Of a DNA stretch of 63,387 nucleotides, positions 53,581-63,100 are shown in pieces. How positions within the stretch are numbered: the stretch's first letter is position 1; every line of letters begins with the position of its first letter. The stretch comes from Pirellula sp. Lineage in GTDB: Bacteria; Planctomycetota; Planctomycetia; Pirellulales; Pirellulaceae. Location: contig JAJTEK010000012.1 in NCBI GenBank assembly GCA_021299695.1, forward strand, positions 1 to 63,387, written 5' to 3'. The notes under the pieces are model-generated. The model did no database searches and was not told the DNA's origin. It saw only the letters and a list, made by a program, of their open reading frames with translations. Made by a program: the position numbers and the translations under genes.

Positions 53581-54060
53581 CTAATCCCCAGCAATCGCTG
53601 ATTGGTAGATCGTCGAAATCGCATCCTCTTGCAGAGAAACACTCGCCTCGGCATACGATTCGTCAGTCTCCCAAATCCTAACGCGAGTTGCAACCGCTCC
53701 GCTCCCCTCGAGGATCGATGGGCAAACCTCCTCGAGCAAGTACTTGGCCATGTTCTCGGCCGTCGGATTGTAAGGCAAAACGAATAGGCGACAGGGCGTG
53801 ACAACCTTCAAGGCTGCAATCGCATTGTCGTCGTCCTTGCAGATCAAAAAACTATGATCCCAGTGCTCGTCAATCCACCCCTTGCAACGCGACTTGAGGT
53901 CCGAAAAGTCGATCACTCGACCCACCGAATCCTGGGTCTGGCTAGTGACAAAAAAATCACAAACGTAATTGTGCCCGTGGAAATTCTCGCACTTGCCACC
54001 GTGGCCGTACAAGCGGTGACCGGCGCAAAACTTGATGCGTCGCATGATCGTCAGGTTCAT
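53581..54060 (-). CDS. 6-pyruvoyltetrahydropterin synthase/QueD family protein
   Basis: A 159-residue protein of the PTPS/6-carboxytetrahydropterin synthase family. Zinc ligands are His in FCAGHRLYGHGGKCENFHGHNY (three His) and the Cys in GKCENFHGHN is the catalytic one; HWDHSFLI and WETDESYAEA complete the family pattern. It may be QueD of queuosine synthesis or a tetrahydrobiopterin-type enzyme; no other queuosine gene is in the window to decide. It ends eight bases before the receiver-like gene. Confidence 0.9.
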   Translation of the reverse strand: MNLTIMRRIKFCAGHRLYGHGGKCENFHGHNYVCDFFVTSQTQDSVGRVIDFSDLKSRCKGWIDEHWDHSFLICKDDDNAIAALKVVTPCRLFVLPYNPTAENMAKYLLEEVCPSILEGSGAVATRVRIWETDESYAEASVSLQEDAISTIYQSAIAGD

Positions 54061-54096
54061 AAAGATGCGTTTCCGTTGTTCGTTGGTGACAAAAAC

Positions 54097-54450
54097 TCAA
54101 GGACCTTGAAGCTTTGGGTTGTCTCGATGACGATCGATGTCCCGCTGAGTCTTTTTCAACAGGTTCGCCCGCATGGCCGAATCCAAGTCGACTCCGGTTT
54201 GGTTCGCTAAGCAGACCAAAACAAACAACACATCGGCCATCTCGTCAGAGAGATTGTAGGCAGGGTCGCTTTTTTTAAAGCTCTGATCGCCATAAGTTCT
54301 CGCAAAAATCCGCGCCAACTCCCCGACTTCCTCCATCAATACCGCAACGTTGGTCAATTCCGAGAAATATCGGACCCCGATCGTTTGTATCCAACGATCT
54401 ACCGTCTGCTGCAATTCGTTGAGTGACAGGGACTCTTGGGGGTTTTCCAT
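54097..54450 (-). CDS. MazG-like nucleotide pyrophosphohydrolase
   Basis: A 117-residue all-helical NTP pyrophosphohydrolase of the MazG/iMazG type. The metal site is in LMEEVGELARIFARTYG (E-E-x-x-E) and LSDEMADVLFVLVCLANQ (E-x-x-D). Small members hydrolyse house-cleaning nucleotides or dUTP-like substrates. It sits 36 bases upstream of the PTPS gene on the same strand. Confidence 0.9.
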   Translation of the reverse strand: MENPQESLSLNELQQTVDRWIQTIGVRYFSELTNVAVLMEEVGELARIFARTYGDQSFKKSDPAYNLSDEMADVLFVLVCLANQTGVDLDSAMRANLLKKTQRDIDRHRDNPKLQGP

Positions 54451-54492
54451 AGTCGATCGAAATCCAAAGCCTTGGCCCTCAAGCCAAACCTA

Positions 54493-54918
54493 TCAGCTCT
54501 CTGGGCTCGTCGAGGCTAGCCTTCGACGCTCAGCCGTCGATTCATCGTGCCAATGAAAATCACTCACATCATCCTGACCCATCTGCCAAGTGAAAAAAGC
54601 TCGCCGATCATCGATCAAGGTCGGAAAATCGACGATCCCCTCATGGGCCGATCGAAGAATCACCCCGAGACGCTCAAGTTCACTGATGTACTCGTCCAAA
54701 TGCCTTGCCTCGTCTGCCAACTCCTTTTGCATTTCAACGATCTCCTGATCGTACACCTGGTACCTAGCCTTGCCCTGGTGACTCCGGAGCATCCGACGCA
54801 AATGCGAGCGACGATCGGTAAGCTCCCGATGCGACAACGAAATGTCAGCGACGATCAGCCGAAGTAACGGCAACATCGAGCGAGCTTGTTCATGCGAAAA
54901 ATGAAATGTGGCGGGCAC
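54493..54918 (-). CDS. DUF2203 family protein
   Basis: A 141-residue protein. The N-terminal helix pair (FSHEQARSMLPLLRLIVADI) and the C-terminal segment (GIVDFPTLIDDRRAFFTWQMGQDDVSDFHWHDE) are the hallmarks of the DUF2203 family, whose function is unknown. The C-terminal motif Trp-His-Trp-His-like is typical of members. It heads the small minus-strand set that continues with mazG. Confidence 0.9.
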   Translation of the reverse strand: MPATFHFSHEQARSMLPLLRLIVADISLSHRELTDRRSHLRRMLRSHQGKARYQVYDQEIVEMQKELADEARHLDEYISELERLGVILRSAHEGIVDFPTLIDDRRAFFTWQMGQDDVSDFHWHDESTAERRRLASTSPES

Positions 54919-55159
54919 GACCCAAAACCTCTGTAAAGGCGCAACGCTCGGAACAAAACAATCGAATGCAAAGTGATAACCGCATTGACAATAACCAGAA
55001 AACTGAGGTTCGTATAGCTCATTTGCTCAACGCCATATCCGTCTTGCCGAATCAGTCGACCTAATTGAGTGCTAACTCCGACTTTTCGTGACCCGTGGGA
55101 TAGGCCTCCGGCCTGTCGGCGCCCCTGGGCTCAGTGCCCGGCACCGACTTTTCGTGCGT
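54919..55159. other. Intergenic, upstream of DUF2203 and before the tandem repeat
   Basis: The first part is likely the promoter region of the minus-strand DUF2203 set. Around 55077-55160 two stretches with 'gacttttcgtg' flank a GC-rich palindromic text (ataggcctccggcctgtc), apparently a degenerate leader of the tandem repeat. Nothing coding is recognised. Confidence 0.55.
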
Positions 55160-55620
55160 CGAAATGGTAGATCGATTGTCCCCAATCGATCGGAACCTGA
55201 GACCACCGCAGACAGCAACAAAACAGCCGAAAAAGCCGTAAGACGCCTCCGCTGCGCGTCGTCGCGGAGCCATTGGGGACAATGTCTCTACACTGTAAGA
55301 CTCCTCCGCTGCGCGTCGAAATGGTAGATCGATTGTCCCCAATCGATCAGAACCTGAGACCACCGCAGAAAGTAAAACAAAACCGCCGAAAAAGCCATAA
55401 GACGCCGCCGCTGTGCGTCGTCGGGGAGCCATTGGTGACAATGGCTCTACACTGTAAGACCCCTCCGCTGCGCGTCGAAATGGTAGATCGATTGTCCCCA
55501 ATCGATCGGAACTTGAAACCACCGCAGAGAGCAACAAAACAGCCGAAAAAGCCGTAAGACGCCTCCGCTGCGCGCCGTCGCGGAGCCATTAGGGACAGAG
55601 TCTCTACACTGTAAGTTGCC
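55160..55620. repeat. Tandem repeat, unit about 157-159 bp, nearly three copies
   Basis: Successive copies begin at 'atggtagatcgattg' (55164, 55321, 55480), giving units of 157 and 159 bases. Each unit holds the hairpin GATCGATTG/CAATCGATC, an A-rich spacer (aacaaaacagccgaaaaagcc), and the mirrored sites CGCCTCCGCTGCGCG and CTCCGCTGCGCGTCG about a 45-base block containing 'ggagccattggggaca'. Copies differ by scattered changes. Open frames across it exist because unit length and codon phase drift, and look spurious. It lies directly before the ABC permease gene. Confidence 0.92.
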
Positions 55621-55683
55621 TTCGGCCTGGATTTGCGAGGCCAGATATAGCTTGGATTCCCACCCTTCGTTAGACTGGTGTCT

Positions 55684-57384
55684 ATGATTGGACCGATTTT
55701 TCAACGCGAAACCGCCGTGCTACCGCGCCGCCCACGGCACTTTGCCGCGCGGGTTGTTTTCCTCGTCATGGTCTTTGCGATCATCAGCACGACATGGCTG
55801 TTGCTCGCCGGCGTTCAACCGGTCCAAAACGCCGGGGATTTGGCCCGGTTCGGGGTCCTGATTTTTCAGCTCATCGCTCCCGAGGTGGTCTTGGGCAAAG
55901 TCGGCTCAGGGCTTTTGGGAGCATTCAACGCGTTGTTGGCCGTCGCCCCCATTCTTTTTCTCCCTCCGTTGCTCGGTGGGGTCTCGCTCGAACAATCCGC
56001 CAGTGTCGCTCTGATCACGGCCAGCACCATCGTTCTGACTTGCACTCTGGGAGCGACCATCGCGTTTTGGAGAGAGAAAACATTTCAGGCCATTGCCGTG
56101 ACTCTCCTGGCCGTAGCGATCTGGCTTGCCGTCGGCGAAGCGATCCAATTGGGCGCCATTCCAGGAATCGCCCCCGAGTTGGCGACTGCTTTGAGTCCGA
56201 TTCGGGCCGTATGGCAGGTTGCGCAACCAATCCTGCGCAGCGCAACGGCCTCACCCCTAGGGGTTTGGGAGCAGGCGATCGAGAGCTCCTCGGTCTTGCT
56301 CATAGGTGCCCTGATGCTCATGGGGCTTTCCATCCTCAGGCTCAGGGTCTGGAACCCCAACCGAGAGCGTCGCAAGGTCTCGGCAGAATACTCTGATGCA
56401 CAGAACGAATCGAGCGACCTCGGAGCACCTGAGTTGCCCGCTGGCTCAAGGGCCATCAAGTCCTGGAAGAGTCGAGACCCGCGTCCCATGTGGTCCAACC
56501 CGATCCTCTGGCGCGAGATGCGGACTTGGGCCTACGGCAAAAAAGTTCTGATCATTCGGGTTGCCTACTTGATCCTTGCCGCCTGTGTGGCCTTCGGCCT
56601 GTTCCAAATCGCACGCGGTGGGCCCGGTTCGATGGCCGACCGTGGGTACCAGGAGCAATTGGTCGCTCCGGCCGTTACGATCCTGGCACCCATTTTGGTT
56701 TTCTCGCTGATCTTGATCAATGCTCTGGCGGTCAATTCGGTGACCAACGAGCGCGACGGCGGAGCCCTCGATTTGCTCTTGGTCACCGAGATTACCCCGG
56801 TCGATTTCATTTTCGGCAAAATCCTCGGAGTCCTCTATGTGATGAAGGAGATGGTCCTCCTACCGATTCTCCTACTGATGATCCCTTGGTTTTACGGGGG
56901 GCTCTCTACCGAAAACCTGATTTTTTCGGGCATCGCAATGCTGGTCATGGACCTGTTTGTTTGCATGCTTGGAATCCACTGCGGGATGATCTACCACCAA
57001 AGTCGCACAGCCATCGGCACGAGCCTCGGAACGGTTTTCTTCCTGTTCCTCGGAGTCGCGACTTGCATGCTGATCATGCTCATGTTCCGCGGTTCGTTTG
57101 GTCGGCAGTTGGCCCCCTTCTTGATGATCATCCTCGGGGGCGGTACCGGATTGTATTTGGCCATCGGCAATCGAAACCCTTCACCAGCCATCGCGCTGAC
57201 TTCTTTTCTACTCCCCTTCCTTACCTTTTTTGCGATCACCAGTTTTATTCTTCGCGACCAAGAGCTCACCGTGTTTTCTACGGTCGTCGTCTCTTACGCG
57301 TTTGCCACCGCTGCGATGCTTATCCCGGCGCTGAGCGAGTTCGAATTCTCATTCGGTCGGGGCAAAATGCAGCAGGAGGAGTAA
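55684..57384 (+). CDS. ABC-2 type transporter permease-like membrane protein
   Basis: A 566-residue polytopic protein. The first 20 residues (GPIFQRETAVLPRRPRHF) lead to a helix pair, a long loop, and several more helices; the pattern repeats in the second half (PILWREMRTWAYGKKVLIIRVAYLIL; NERDGGALDLLLVTEITPVDFIFGKILGVLYVMKEM), as in ABC-2 permeases where two halves are fused. Its ATPase is not adjacent. I prefer the ATG at 55684; a GTG two codons earlier is possible. The stop is nine bases from the convergent trpG-like stop. Confidence 0.82.
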   Translation: MIGPIFQRETAVLPRRPRHFAARVVFLVMVFAIISTTWLLLAGVQPVQNAGDLARFGVLIFQLIAPEVVLGKVGSGLLGAFNALLAVAPILFLPPLLGGVSLEQSASVALITASTIVLTCTLGATIAFWREKTFQAIAVTLLAVAIWLAVGEAIQLGAIPGIAPELATALSPIRAVWQVAQPILRSATASPLGVWEQAIESSSVLLIGALMLMGLSILRLRVWNPNRERRKVSAEYSDAQNESSDLGAPELPAGSRAIKSWKSRDPRPMWSNPILWREMRTWAYGKKVLIIRVAYLILAACVAFGLFQIARGGPGSMADRGYQEQLVAPAVTILAPILVFSLILINALAVNSVTNERDGGALDLLLVTEITPVDFIFGKILGVLYVMKEMVLLPILLLMIPWFYGGLSTENLIFSGIAMLVMDLFVCMLGIHCGMIYHQSRTAIGTSLGTVFFLFLGVATCMLIMLMFRGSFGRQLAPFLMIILGGGTGLYLAIGNRNPSPAIALTSFLLPFLTFFAITSFILRDQELTVFSTVVVSYAFATAAMLIPALSEFEFSFGRGKMQQEE

Positions 57385-57392
57385 TTCTCAAG

Positions 57393-57998
57393 CTACGCAA
57401 GATCCGAAATCGGAATCTCCGCAGTGCTAAGCCCTGCATTGCTCAAAAAGTTGCTCAAGATGCAATAACCGTACTCGGTCAAAATCGACTCGGGGTGGAA
57501 CTGAACCCCAAAGACCGGATGCTCGGTGTGCTCGATCGCCATGATCGTCCCGTCATACGTCCAGGCCGTCGGCCTCAGGACCGACGGTAGACCCGTCGGA
57601 TCGATCGCCAAGGAATGGTAGCGGCCGACCTGAAACTCCTGCGGCAAGCCCCTGAGCAATCGATCGCTCGTATGGTGAATCCGAGTCGCCTTGCCATGCA
57701 TGGGTTGGGTCGCTCGAACGATCCGGCCACCCAAGGCTTGACCGATCGCCTGATGCCCCAAACAGACACCTAAGATCGGGATCGATCCGCAAAAACGACG
57801 GATGACCTCCATCGAGCATCCCGCATGATCCGGGTCCTTAGGTCCCGGGGAAATCACAATCGCCGAGGGCCTCAACCTAGCGACCCCCTCGCAACCGATC
57901 GAATCGCTTCGGAGCACCAATGTCGCTTGCCCAAGACGCTGTAGATAACGGTCCAGGTTGTAGACGAAACTATCGTAGTTATCCAGCAGGAGGATCAT
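57393..57998 (-). CDS. Glutamine amidotransferase, anthranilate/aminodeoxychorismate synthase component II type
   Basis: A 201-residue class I glutamine amidotransferase. The catalytic Cys is in [11 protein letters not shown] (about residue 80), His and Glu in FGVQFHPES; the start ([18 protein letters not shown]) is diagnostic of TrpG/PabA. It gives ammonia to chorismate for anthranilate or p-aminobenzoate. The partner synthase is not in the window. Its ATG at 57998 overlaps the stop of the dehydratase gene (ATGA), an unexpected coupling. Confidence 0.93.
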   Translation of the reverse strand: MILLLDNYDSFVYNLDRYLQRLGQATLVLRSDSIGCEGVARLRPSAIVISPGPKDPDHAGCSMEVIRRFCGSIPILGVCLGHQAIGQALGGRIVRATQPMHGKATRIHHTSDRLLRGLPQEFQVGRYHSLAIDPTGLPSVLRPTAWTYDGTIMAIEHTEHPVFGVQFHPESILTEYGYCILSNFLSNAGLSTAEIPISDLA

Positions 57999-59995
57999 CG
58001 GGATTCCGTCGCCTTGATGCCCGCAGCAAGCAGCTCGATGATCCGATCCGGATCGTAGACACAGCCTCCCCAAGTCCCACCGCTTGCACCTTGCAACGCA
58101 GCCCACAATCGCGTGTCGGTCGGAAGTCTCGGATCGGGTGCAAGTCCCCCATGGGGTTCTCGATCGGCGAGTATCTGACTACCTCGCTGGGCTGAAAAAA
58201 TCGCTCCATCACACCCGACAAAGTCAACGCTGGCCTGCAAGCTGGTTCGGTCGATGGTAATCTCGATCCGATCGCCATCGCGAAGTTTACCGATCGGACC
58301 ACCTGCAAGCGCTTCGGGTCCGATATGGCCAATGCATGCCCCGGTGCTTACTCCAGAGAATCGAGCATCGGTCAGAACCGCTACGTGCTTGCCATACTCT
58401 AGATATCGAAGCACGCTGGTCAATTGGTAAGTTTCTTCCATCCCAGTACCCATCGGCCCGCAGCCGATGAGGACCACAATATCCCCGGCTTTCAATGGAT
58501 GAGGGTGTTGACCCTTGGCCGCTGCAACCGCTTCTTTTTCGGAAGTAAATACGCGAGCCGGTCCCTGTTTTCGGTACACGCCATCCGGGTCGATCACGCT
58601 CGGGTCGATCGCCGTCGATTTGATCACAGAACCCTCCGGGGCGATGTTCCCCTTCGGAAAACACACGGTGCTGGTCATCCCCATCTGCTTGGCTTTCGGC
58701 GGAGGTAGGATCACATCGTCGGGATCCACATTGTCCCGCGCCTTGAGCAACTCCCGCATCGCCTTACGGCGTGGTGAATCTTTCCATCGGTCCAGGATTT
58801 CATGCCAAGTCATCCCAGTGACGGTCTTGCAGTCGCATTTGGCGATCCCTAACTCTCGAAGATGCCACATGATTTCAGGAACGCCGCCAGCAAGGAACAG
58901 CCGGAGGGTCGGATGGTACTGAGGTCCGTTGGGAAGCACATCGACAAAGCGACTGACTTGGCGATTCAACGAGGTCCAAGTTTCAAGGCTCGGGCGCTGG
59001 ATTCCAGCAGCAAACGCGACGGCCGGAATATGCAAAAGCAAGTTGGTCGATCCACCGCAAGCCGCATGCACGGCGATCGCGTTGTGAAACGAATCCTCAC
59101 ATAGAATATCGGATAGCTTGGCCTTGCGATGATGCTGATCCCAAAGAATCTTGGCCGATTGCCTTGCAATGTCCAACCATACAGGCTGTCCGCTCGGAGC
59201 CAAGGCCGCATGCGGAGCCGTCATTCCCAAAGCCTCTGCAACGACGGGGCTCGTCGCGGCAGTCCCTAAAAACTGACAACCACCACCGGCTGAACCACAG
59301 GCTTTGCAGCCAGCGGCGGAAGCATCTTCAAGCGAGATCATCCCATTGATGTACCTCGCTCCAATGGTCTGGACTTTACCCAAGTCCTCCTCGGGACCAT
59401 CGGCGTTGCGAGCCGGTAATGTCACCCCTCCTGGGACCACAATGCTCGGAAGGTTCGACGCACCGGCGAGTGCAAGCATCATCGCCGGAAGCCCCTTGTC
59501 ACAGGTTGCTACCCCGAGCACGCCACGACGCGTCGGCAAAGATCGAATCAATCTCCGAAAGACGATGGCCGCATCGTTGCGATAAGGGAGCGAATCGAAC
59601 ATCCCTGTTGTGCCTTGGGTGCGACCATCGCAAGGATCGCTGACATATCCGGCAAAAGGCACCCCACCGTTCTCAAAGAACCACTCGGCCGCAGCCCTCA
59701 CCAACAACCCAACCTCCCAATGCCCCGTGTGATAACCCAATGCGATCGGTTGCCCATCCTCGGCCCGCAATCCACCCTGGGTGCTCAAAAGCAAGAACTG
59801 TGGGCCAAGCATCTTCTTCGGGTCCCAACCCATCCCGGCGTTCTGGGTAAATCCGAACAAATCTCCGCTAGACCACGTCCTAAGCATTTCGTCGGTCAGT
59901 GGCAAAGAGCCCTCAGGACCGGTTCCCGAAGTTTTTAATGCGACATCGCTGCCGGTATTGGCCAAAAAGGAATCGAAATCAAAAGCGGCAGACAT
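57995..59995 (-). CDS. IlvD/Edd superfamily dehydratase, YjhG/YagF (xylonate dehydratase) type
   Basis: A 666-residue iron-sulfur dehydratase. The cluster Cys are likely in [36 protein letters not shown] and [19 protein letters not shown]. The length and N-terminus match YjhG/YagF D-xylonate dehydratases more than IlvD (about 550-610 residues). The substrate would be a sugar acid converted to a 2-keto-3-deoxy acid; the aldo/keto reductase far upstream is not evidence for a pathway. Its stop overlaps the next gene by four bases. Confidence 0.9.
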   Translation of the reverse strand: MSAAFDFDSFLANTGSDVALKTSGTGPEGSLPLTDEMLRTWSSGDLFGFTQNAGMGWDPKKMLGPQFLLLSTQGGLRAEDGQPIALGYHTGHWEVGLLVRAAAEWFFENGGVPFAGYVSDPCDGRTQGTTGMFDSLPYRNDAAIVFRRLIRSLPTRRGVLGVATCDKGLPAMMLALAGASNLPSIVVPGGVTLPARNADGPEEDLGKVQTIGARYINGMISLEDASAAGCKACGSAGGGCQFLGTAATSPVVAEALGMTAPHAALAPSGQPVWLDIARQSAKILWDQHHRKAKLSDILCEDSFHNAIAVHAACGGSTNLLLHIPAVAFAAGIQRPSLETWTSLNRQVSRFVDVLPNGPQYHPTLRLFLAGGVPEIMWHLRELGIAKCDCKTVTGMTWHEILDRWKDSPRRKAMRELLKARDNVDPDDVILPPPKAKQMGMTSTVCFPKGNIAPEGSVIKSTAIDPSVIDPDGVYRKQGPARVFTSEKEAVAAAKGQHPHPLKAGDIVVLIGCGPMGTGMEETYQLTSVLRYLEYGKHVAVLTDARFSGVSTGACIGHIGPEALAGGPIGKLRDGDRIEITIDRTSLQASVDFVGCDGAIFSAQRGSQILADREPHGGLAPDPRLPTDTRLWAALQGASGGTWGGCVYDPDRIIELLAAGIKATESR

Positions 59996-60112
59996 GGGTC
60001 GATCGACTCGTGGTTAGGGACTCTCAACTCCTGACAAGCAGGAAACGGAAAACATCAGTAATTGATAATGGATAATCCATAATTGGCAATGGTCGATGCC
60101 AAACCCAAAGGA

Positions 60113-63100
60113 TCAATCAGGCCGCTGGCCGGTCCGATCCCCAAACCTCCAATACAAGGCTGGAGTGACCAATTGATCGAGGATCGTCGAGGATAACATC
60201 CCTCCGAAAACCACCACCGACAAGGGATGCAAAATCTCCTTTCCCGATTCATCGGCTCCCATGAGCAACGGCAAAAGCCCCACGAAACTTGTAAAAGCCG
60301 TCATCATCACCGGCGTGAGCCGCTCAAGACTCCCTCGGATAATCATCTCCTTACTAAAAGTCTCTTTCTCGTGTTTCATCAGATGTTGATAGTGCGAAAT
60401 CATCAGAATTCCATTGCGGCTGACAATCCCCAAGAGCGTGATAAAGCCAACCCAATGTGCGACTGAAAGCGTGATCGATTGGACCCATGCGCCCGGCCAA
60501 GACCACCAAGGCAACCCCGCGAAAACCGACGCATCAGGCCTCTCAAACCACAATAGCATCGCCACTGCACCGATGGCTGCAAGTGGAACATTGACCAAGA
60601 TCTGCAACGCCGCAGACCACGAATGCAAACACTGGTAAAGCAAGAGCACGATCGCGATGATCGCCAGCGAACCAAAAAGCGCCAAGCGCGCATTGGCCTG
60701 CTGCTGAGCTTCAAACTGACCTCCGACCTCCAATCGATAACTCCCTCCGAGTCCTGCCATTCGCTCTTCGATCGGTTTTAGTCGGGCCTGGATGTCTCGG
60801 ACAACACTCGATAAATCACGCCCTTGCACATTGCACTGCACCACGATCCGACGCTGAACCCCTTCGCGCTGGAGGGTGTTCGGGCCCGTCGTATCGACCA
60901 CTTCGGCAACCTGACCCAACGACACTCGACGCCCAGAGGGTGTGTCGAGAATCGTCGACTGAATCCTCTCTGGAGAACTTCGAGACTCCTCGTCGTACCA
61001 TACGACCAAGTCATGGAACTGCTCCCCATCGAGAACCTGCGAAACCGTCCGACCCTTGTAAGCTGTCTGGAGCAAATCGGCCAAGTCCCCCGGGCTCAAG
61101 CCATACCTTGCAGCCTCTTGACGCTTGATCTGAAGACGGATCTGCGAGATCTCCACCTGCGGTTCAGCTTGCAAATCCACCACGCCCGGTACCTGACCGA
61201 TCGTATCGAGAAGATCGTGACTGAACTCGCGAAGCTTCCGAAGGTCTTCACCGAAAGCCTTCACGGCTATCTGCGCCCGCACCCCTGACATGATATGGTC
61301 CAAACGATGGGAGATCGGTTGACCTATGTTGACTTGGACCCCGGGAATGCTCGTTACTTTGTCTCTGATCTCCTCGACGACCTTTTCCGATGAACGCCCC
61401 TGGACCTGATATCCTAAATGCTGAAGTCCAGGGATGCGGCGGGCCAAAGCAGCCCCAAAACCGGGCAATGCCACTCGACTCGACTGGGTCTGTATGTCGA
61501 TCTCCGAGGAGTGGACTCCCTCGGCATGCTCGTCGAGTTCCGCTCGCCCGGTCCGCCTCGATAGCGAAAGGACCTCGGGTATCTCCAAGAGCAACTGCTC
61601 GCACCGTTGGGCCACGCGCCGACTCTCCTGCAAACTCGTACCGGGTGAACATTGCAAATTGACGGTGTAGCTGCCCTCATGAAACTCCGGTAAAAACGAG
61701 CCGCCCATCCAACCGACCGTACCTATCGAAATCAACACGCCCAAGGCCGTCGCTACGAATACCCAGCCAGTGTGATCCAAAGTCCATTCCAAAACCCTTC
61801 GCACGATCGCTTTGAGCCCACGCACCACCGACGTTTCGCGTCGGTCCGATAGGAATCTAGCGCCTGGCAGAAGATACGATGCGACGACAGGCGTTACCGT
61901 CAAAGAAATCAAGAGCGAACAGACCAACGATACAATATAGGAAACACCCAATGGAGCGAATATTCGCCCCTCGAGTCCCGACAAACCAAATAACGGGATG
62001 ACCACCAGTACGACAATCATCGTCGCATACACGATCGATCCTCGTACCTCCCGAGAAGCTTGGTAAACTACCTCGAGCGGTGTTTGACGCTCGCCCTCAA
62101 TCCGCTGATGGTTCTCCTTGAGCCTGCGAAAAATATTTTCCACGTCGACAATCGAATCGTCGACCAAGTCCCCTATCGCTACGGCGATCCCCCCTAGCGT
62201 CATGGTGTTGATCGTCGCTCCCATGCTTCGAAACACCAGAAAGGTCATCAAGATCGATAAAGGCATGGCGATCAAAGAACAAACGCTGACTCGAAAGTTC
62301 CACAGAAATACAAACAGGATCACGACCACCCAAACCGCGCCGTCCTGGACCGCTTCGGTGACGTTTGAAACAGCCGACGCGATGAAACTCGATTGCTGGA
62401 ACAATCGCCGCTCCAATTCCATCCCCACAGGCAACTCTTTTTGAATCGAATCCAAGGCCACCTGGATTTTGCGATCCAACACCAACGTGTCGACTCCCGG
62501 TTGCTTCTGGACCGCTAAGATCACCCCTTGGCCACCCTCGATTCGGTCGCTCTGCGAATCCCGAACTTGAATCCCACTGTCCCCGCGTTGAATCGGGCCC
62601 CCAAAACGAACATCAGCAACCTCGCGAACCAATACCGGACGCTGCTCGCGCCAAATCACCGGCGTCTCCTCGATGTCGCTGAGCGAAAGAGACTGGCCAC
62701 TGATACGCAAAATCGACTCCTCGGTATCGCGTACCATCAATCCACCACCCGAAAGCACATTGGCTTTCTCAATCGCTGCGCTTAGCTGGGCAAGCGTAAT
62801 GTTTTGCGAAGCGAGTCGCTCAGGGGACGTGACGACCTGGTACTGCTTGAGCACACCCCCCATGACCGTCACCTGCGATACCCCTTGGATCGACATCAAA
62901 CGATTGCGGAGCCGAAACTCTCCAAACGTTCGCATCGCCATCTGAAGCTCTCGGTCTTTCGACGGATCCTCTGCCCCAATTCGTCCCTCCTGCTTCGACG
63001 GACGAATGCCCAAGAGCAGGATCTCTCCCATGATCGACGAAACCGGAGCGATCGTCGGATTGGTACCAGAGGCCATGCGTTCCCGAGCCGTCGCTAATCT

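Noticed and set aside
55061-55537. Open frame of 158 codons through the tandem repeat
   Set aside because: It is a translation of the repeat units and matches no family.
55160-55620. CRISPR array
   Set aside because: The repeat unit is about 157 bases with no alternation of short repeats and unique spacers, and there are no cas genes.
60040-60110. A/T-rich imperfect palindromes between the dehydratase and RND genes
   Set aside because: Short repeats of 'ataatggataatccat' type could be a weak terminator, but stem and T-run are not clear.
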